This document shows, piece by piece, positions 6,194-9,520 of a DNA stretch of 9,520 bases. The stretch covers positions 1 through 9,520 of the forward strand of contig WLIM01000032.1 of NCBI GenBank assembly GCA_009702205.1. Reading direction: 5' to 3'. Each line of letters begins with the position of its first letter. The first letter of the stretch is position 1. The stretch is from Actinomycetota bacterium (GTDB lineage: Bacteria > Actinomycetota > Actinomycetes > Nanopelagicales > Nanopelagicaceae). Made by a program: the position numbers and the translations under genes. A model generated the notes under the pieces. The model made no database searches and had not been told where the DNA came from. It saw nothing but the letters and a program-made list of their open reading frames with translations.

Positions 6194-7189
6194 ATGACTG
6201 TAACGCCTTTTCGTTGGGGAATTCTCGGAGCCGGCGGTATTGCCGAACAATTTACTCGTGATGTATTGCGTCTTGAAGATCATCGAGTAGTTGCAGTTGG
6301 ATCTCGTACTCAAATTAAAGCCGATGCCTTTGCTGATAAATTTGCAATCGGACATCGCCATGACTCTTATCAAAAATTAGTAAATGATCCAGATGTTGAT
6401 GGTGTTTATGTTGCGACCCACCACCCAATGCATATGCGTGACACGCTCTTGGCGCTTAATGCTGGCAAGCCAGTTCTATGTGAGAAGCCGTTTGCAATGA
6501 GCTATGACGAGACTAAAACAATGATTGATACCGCCAGATCAAAGAATTTGCTATTGATGGAGGCCATGTGGGCACGTTATCTGCCACATATGATTGCAAT
6601 TCGCGAAGTAATTAAATCCGGAGTATTGGGTGAAATTATTTCTGTTCGCGCCGATCATGGCCAATGGTTTGTAAAGGATCCAAACTTCCGATTATTCGCT
6701 CCAGAATTTGGCGGGGGCGCACTTTTTGATTTAGGAATTTATCCGGTTTCATTTGCATCAATGGTTTTGGGAACACCATCACGAGTTACTGCTCGAAGCA
6801 CTAAGGCATTTACTGGTGTTGATGGTCAGACTTCAATAATTTTGGAGTATCCAAGTGGAGCACAAGCTCTCTTAAACACCACAAATTTAGCTGCCACTCC
6901 TAATCGCGCGCTAATTATTGGAAGCGATGCCCGAATCGAAATCGATCGTACTTTCTACAACCCAACTACATGGCGAGTTATAAACCATAAAGATGAAGTA
7001 ATTGGTGGATCAGATAAGAGATATGTCGGCCATGGTCTTCGCGAAGAGGCAATTGAGTTCGCAAGGTGTTTCCGAGCTGGCGAAAAAGAATCTCCAATGT
7101 TGCCATTAGATGAAACTCTTTCAATCATGGGCACAATTACTGAGATTGCTAATCAAATCGGATTGAAGTTTGAGAAGTTTGCACAGTAA
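6194..7189 (+). CDS. Gfo/Idh/MocA family NAD(P)-dependent oxidoreductase
   Basis: The 331-residue protein is a sugar or polyol dehydrogenase-like enzyme. An N-terminal Rossmann fold begins WGILGAGGIAEQF (8-20), with GAGGIA as the dinucleotide-binding loop. The family's catalytic-region lysine lies in CEKP (96-99). The C-terminal alpha/beta domain carries GGGALFDLGIYP (173-184), with Asp179 and Tyr183. Tyrosine in place of the more usual histidine in DxGxH is typical of the branch named after dihydrodiol dehydrogenase. The length is normal. GGGGGAG (6183-6189) gives a good ribosome site 4 bases before the ATG. The end overlaps the next gene by 20 bases, implying translational coupling. The true substrate cannot be read from sequence; the link to a nucleotidyltransferase suggests a sugar or sugar-nucleotide intermediate. 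Confidence 0.93.
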   Translation: MTVTPFRWGILGAGGIAEQFTRDVLRLEDHRVVAVGSRTQIKADAFADKFAIGHRHDSYQKLVNDPDVDGVYVATHHPMHMRDTLLALNAGKPVLCEKPFAMSYDETKTMIDTARSKNLLLMEAMWARYLPHMIAIREVIKSGVLGEIISVRADHGQWFVKDPNFRLFAPEFGGGALFDLGIYPVSFASMVLGTPSRVTARSTKAFTGVDGQTSIILEYPSGAQALLNTTNLAATPNRALIIGSDARIEIDRTFYNPTTWRVINHKDEVIGGSDKRYVGHGLREEAIEFARCFRAGEKESPMLPLDETLSIMGTITEIANQIGLKFEKFAQ

Positions 7190-8132
7190 AAATCGAAGCG
7201 CAATTCTCTTAGTTGGTGGGCGTGGTACCAGACTTGCTCCGCTAACTAATAACACGCCTAAGCCAATGCTTCAGGTGGCCGGTGTGCCATTTACCGAACA
7301 TCAAATTCTAAAGGCACGGGATGCGGGAATTACTGAGATTGTTCTTGCAACTTCATTTAAGGCCGAGTTGTTTGAGCCATATTTTGGCGATGGCAAGAAT
7401 TTTGGAATTTCAATTAGATATGCCGTTGAAGAAGTGGCGCTTGGAACTGGTGGCGCCATCAGTAATGCCGCACAGATGCTTACTGGAAGCGGACCAGTAG
7501 CAATATTTAATGGCGATGTTTTAAGTCACCATGATTTAGATGGACAATTCAATTTTCATGAAGCAAATAGCGCTGATGTAACGCTATACCTAACTAAGGT
7601 CGAAGATGCGCGTGCATTCGGCGCAGTCGAGTTAGATGACAGTGGCCGGGTATCTGCTTTCAACGAAAAAATGGAAAATCCACCGACAAACATTATTAAT
7701 GCTGGAAGTTATATCTTTGAGAGATCGGTTATAGATACGATTCCGTTTGGAAAAGTCGTTAGTGTCGAACGCGAAACTTTTCCTTCATTGCTGAAATCTG
7801 GTGCAAAAGTATTTGGTTTTATCGATACTTCTTACTGGCTAGATATCGGAACACCTGCAGCGCTATTAAAGGCATCGCGCGATCTTGTCTTTGCAACTTC
7901 AAAAGATTTCTTAGCTCTGCCAAATTCAAATATTGCTTCTAGCGCTCAAGTAACTGGTGGGTCCGTTGTTGGACGAGATGCCAAAGTTGCCCAGCTGGCG
8001 ATAATTGAGAGTTCAGTTATTGGTGATGGGGCAAGTATTGGAGAACGGGCAAGGCTTACAAATTGTTTTGTTGCTGCCGGATTTAACGTCCCAGCTGATG
8101 TGATTGCGGAGAATAATTTTTTCGGTTTCTAA
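7170..8132 (+). CDS. manB: Mannose-1-phosphate guanylyltransferase-like nucleotidyltransferase
   Basis: This 320-residue enzyme joins a sugar 1-phosphate to a nucleotide, most likely making GDP-mannose from GTP and mannose 1-phosphate. The N-terminal domain has the signature LVGGRGTRLAPLTNNTPKPM (14-33), LGTGGAI (91-97), FNGD (113-116) with metal-binding Asp116, NAGSYIFE (177-184) and YWLDIGTP (222-229) with Asp225. Residues about 255-310 form short hexapeptide-type repeats of a left-handed beta-helix, shorter than in the roughly 360-residue mycobacterial ManB, which it resembles by memory. Glucose-1-phosphate thymidylyl- or uridylyltransferase activity remains possible. The start is unclear: TTG at 7170 or TTG at 7179. 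A GAAG lies 10 bases before the latter, and no ATG precedes the signature. It overlaps the oxidoreductase stop, so the two are coupled. Confidence 0.85.
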   Translation: MRSLHSKNRSAILLVGGRGTRLAPLTNNTPKPMLQVAGVPFTEHQILKARDAGITEIVLATSFKAELFEPYFGDGKNFGISIRYAVEEVALGTGGAISNAAQMLTGSGPVAIFNGDVLSHHDLDGQFNFHEANSADVTLYLTKVEDARAFGAVELDDSGRVSAFNEKMENPPTNIINAGSYIFERSVIDTIPFGKVVSVERETFPSLLKSGAKVFGFIDTSYWLDIGTPAALLKASRDLVFATSKDFLALPNSNIASSAQVTGGSVVGRDAKVAQLAIIESSVIGDGASIGERARLTNCFVAAGFNVPADVIAENNFFGF

Positions 8133-8226
8133 TTCGTATTTACAAAGATTTCCCATTAAATCTCGAAAAATTACGTAAATTGGGCGATATTTATTAATTT
8201 TGAGCGTAAATATGCCGCACTCGGGC

Positions 8227-8255
8227 TTGACTTAATCGAGTTACACGCGTGTAAT
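8227..8255 (+). promoter_or_regulatory. Promoter of whiB (TTGACT-17-TGTAAT)
   Basis: TTGACT (8227-8232) and TGTAAT (8250-8255) are 17 bases apart, close to the consensus for a housekeeping sigma factor. Transcription would start near 8262, giving a leader of about 48 bases. The -10 box overlaps the right arm of the palindrome at 8241-8254. Confidence 0.65.
8241..8254. promoter_or_regulatory. 14-bp perfect palindrome over the whiB -10 box, likely operator
   Basis: TTACACGCGTGTAA reads identically on both strands. It fills the spacer and overlaps four bases or more of the -10 box, the classic place for a repressor. The half-sites TTACAC and GTGTAA resemble those of BldD (TnACnC and GnGTnA), but they are separated by two bases here instead of one. 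Confidence 0.6.
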
Positions 8256-8268
8256 TCTCTTATTAACC

Positions 8269-8285
8269 CCGCCCCACCCGGGCGG
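8269..8285 (+). promoter_or_regulatory. GC-only hairpin in the whiB leader
   Basis: CCGCCC (8269-8274) pairs with GGGCGG (8280-8285) around a CACCC loop. The stem starts about 7 bases after the predicted transcription start and ends 10 bases before the Shine-Dalgarno GAAGGAG. It has no U-tract, so it is not a terminator. It cannot pair with the Shine-Dalgarno, so a stabilising 5' hairpin or protein site is more likely. Confidence 0.55.
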
Positions 8286-8309
8286 CTAAAAGTTTGAAGG
8301 AGTTCCCGT

Positions 8310-8564
8310 ATGAGCGATTTAGGCCCAATCAGTAGCGACGGTATCGAACTTTCCTGGCAAGAGCGCGCTCTATGTGCTCAGACCGATCCAGAAGCTTTCT
8401 TCCCTGAAAAAGGCGGATCAACCCGCGAAGCAAAAAGAGTCTGTTTATCTTGCGACGTACGTGGTGAGTGCTTGGAATACGCGCTCGCACATGATGAACG
8501 TTTTGGTATTTGGGGAGGCCTCTCCGAACGCGAGCGTCGTCGCCTAAAGCGCCGCTCTGCGTAA
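8310..8564 (+). CDS. whiB2: WhiB-family transcription factor, WhiB2/WhmD type
   Basis: This 84-residue protein is an iron-sulfur regulator of the Wbl family, found only in actinobacteria and their phages. The four cluster ligands are Cys22, Cys45, Cys48 and Cys54 (C-x22-C-x2-C-x5-C). The G(I/V)WGG turn is at 66-70 in GIWGGLSERERRRLKRRS, ending in a basic tail for DNA contact. The stretch ALCAQTDPEAFFPEKGGSTR (20-39) closely resembles what I recall of mycobacterial WhiB2/WhmD and Streptomyces WhiB, which act with the principal sigma factor in septation and cell division. The ATG follows a strong GAAGGAG (8296-8302) with 7-base spacing, the best ribosome site in the window. Its own promoter, palindrome and hairpin suggest careful control. 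The glycosyltransferase gene starts 18 bases after the stop. Confidence 0.95.
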   Translation: MSDLGPISSDGIELSWQERALCAQTDPEAFFPEKGGSTREAKRVCLSCDVRGECLEYALAHDERFGIWGGLSERERRRLKRRSA

Positions 8565-8582
8565 ACCTAAAACTCATCGCTT

Positions 8583-9520
8583 GTGGCTGACAATTTTTTC
8601 ATCACAGCAATATTAGTTTCGCACGATGGTGCGACTTGGTTACCTGAATCAATTGCTGCAATTTCTGCGCAGACCAGACCAGTAGATCGAATGATTGCAG
8701 TCGATACTGGATCAATCGATAACTCAGTAAAAATGTTAACTGGTGCTGGAATCACAGTAATCAAAACAGATCGTGATGCGGGTTTTGGTGATGCAATTGC
8801 GCTCGCACTTGGTTCAGCTAAAAAATTAAAGAGTGATGCACAAGAAGAATTAATTTGGATTTTGCACGACGATTGCGCTCCCACTCGAACAGCGCTACAA
8901 ATTTTGATTGATGGCTTAACAGATAAACCACAAGTTGCATTCGTTGGACCAAAATTACGTGGCTGGTATGACCGAAGACATTTACTCGAAGTTGGCATCA
9001 GCATTGCCGTAAATGGTGCACGGTGGACTGGCTTAGATCCTCGCGAACAAGATCAAGGACAATTTGATCAACCAACAGAAGTTATGGCAGTTAGTACCGC
9101 TGCGATGTTGGCAAGGCGTCAAATCTTTGAAGATTTAGGCGGACTCGATCCAAATCTTGCTCTCTTTAGAGATGATGTGGATTTGGGATGGCGGGCTCGT
9201 GTTGCTGGTTTTTCAGTAATGACTGCGCCAGAAGCACTTGTTTATCACGCTGAAGCTTCGGCTTCAGAACGTCGTAGTGTTGATGTTGAAGAAGCATTTT
9301 TGCATCGACCTCGGCTATTAGATAGAAAGAATGCAGCATACGTTTTGTTAGCTAATGCTTCATGGTGGCTTTTGCCATGGATTGCAATTCAAATTATTGG
9401 TAGCGCAGCAATTCGCGCAATTGGATTCTTATTTGCCAAACTTCCTGGTTATGCAGCTGATGAAATTGCAGCCGTTGGACTTTTAATTATTAAACCAAGA
9501 GATTTATTGTTGGCCCGAAA
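8583..9520 (+). CDS. Family 2 glycosyltransferase, N-terminal 312 residues; runs off the window
   Basis: The frame opens at GTG 8583 and stays open to the window end. An in-frame TAA at 8568-8570 makes GTG the only standard start. The fold is GT-A, family 2: ITAILVSHDGATWL (7-20), a nucleotide-binding Asp in VDTGSIDNS (40-48), WILHDDCAP (92-100) with the DD metal motif, and RDDVDLGWRARVAG (196-209) as the acceptor/catalytic-base region, followed by YHAE (221-224). From about 255 hydrophobic segments begin (SWWLLPWIAIQIIGSA), so the full protein is probably a membrane-anchored transferase, perhaps one of the large GT2 proteins with many C-terminal helices. It lies 18 bases after whiB without a clear Shine-Dalgarno and is probably coupled to it. 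A cell-envelope or exopolysaccharide role is inferred; donor and acceptor are unknown. Confidence 0.88.
   Translation, partial: MADNFFITAILVSHDGATWLPESIAAISAQTRPVDRMIAVDTGSIDNSVKMLTGAGITVIKTDRDAGFGDAIALALGSAKKLKSDAQEELIWILHDDCAPTRTALQILIDGLTDKPQVAFVGPKLRGWYDRRHLLEVGISIAVNGARWTGLDPREQDQGQFDQPTEVMAVSTAAMLARRQIFEDLGGLDPNLALFRDDVDLGWRARVAGFSVMTAPEALVYHAEASASERRSVDVEEAFLHRPRLLDRKNAAYVLLANASWWLLPWIAIQIIGSAAIRAIGFLFAKLPGYAADEIAAVGLLIIKPRDLLLAR

Noticed and set aside
8146..8163. AGATTT/AAATCT hairpin as a terminator for manB
   Set aside because: The 6-bp stem is nearly all A-T and no T-run follows, so termination here is not supported.
8567..9004. Minus-strand frame of 145 codons over the glycosyltransferase start
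   Set aside because: The plus strand carries a clear GT2 domain with ordered motifs across the same bases; the reverse frame is a shadow.

Overview
The window looks like core chromosome of a low-GC, streamlined actinobacterium. The freshwater acI lineage (Nanopelagicales) is my best guess. The actinobacterial signs are a WhiB2/WhmD-type regulator, a ManB-type mannose-1-phosphate guanylyltransferase next to it, a DUF222-HNH ('13E12') protein, a tmRNA 3' end of actinobacterial type, and promoters whose -10 box lies 6 bases before the start codon (leaderless pattern). The AT-rich codon usage and short gaps between genes suggest genome streamlining. The lineage call is inference from memory, not from a database search.

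Layout. Positions 1-92 are the 3' end of ssrA (tmRNA). Two genes follow on the minus strand: a small three-helix membrane protein (124-423) and a DUF222-HNH endonuclease-like protein (480-1943). A 269-base divergent spacer (1944-2212) holds palindromes and a perfect 20-bp tandem repeat. After it, on the plus strand, comes an unrecognised helical protein of 114 aa (2213-2557). Its stop codon lies inside an 18-bp tandem repeat. Next is argG (2647-3981), long E. coli-like form, with a DUF4389 membrane protein 8 bases downstream (3990-4592). A 186-base leader with several possible hairpins precedes a UraA-type uracil permease (4779-6041), which ends in a strong Rho-independent terminator.

The right-hand third is a cell-envelope and division-control block. 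A Gfo/Idh/MocA oxidoreductase (6194-7189) overlaps by 20 bases a GDP-mannose pyrophosphorylase-like gene (7170-8132). Then comes whiB (8310-8564), with its own promoter, a 14-bp palindrome over the -10 box and a GC-only hairpin in its leader. Eighteen bases later a GT2 glycosyltransferase starts at GTG 8583 and runs off the window. From memory, manB, whiB2 and a glycosyltransferase (wbbL1) also lie close together in Mycobacterium (around Rv3260c-Rv3265c), so the neighbourhood probably links nucleotide-sugar supply, glycopolymer synthesis and WhiB2-type division control.

I found no CRISPR array, insertion sequence, toxin-antitoxin pair, phage-defence operon or clearly new multi-gene system. 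The least explained items are the short protein between two perfect tandem repeats, the structured leader of the permease gene, and the palindrome plus hairpin in front of whiB.
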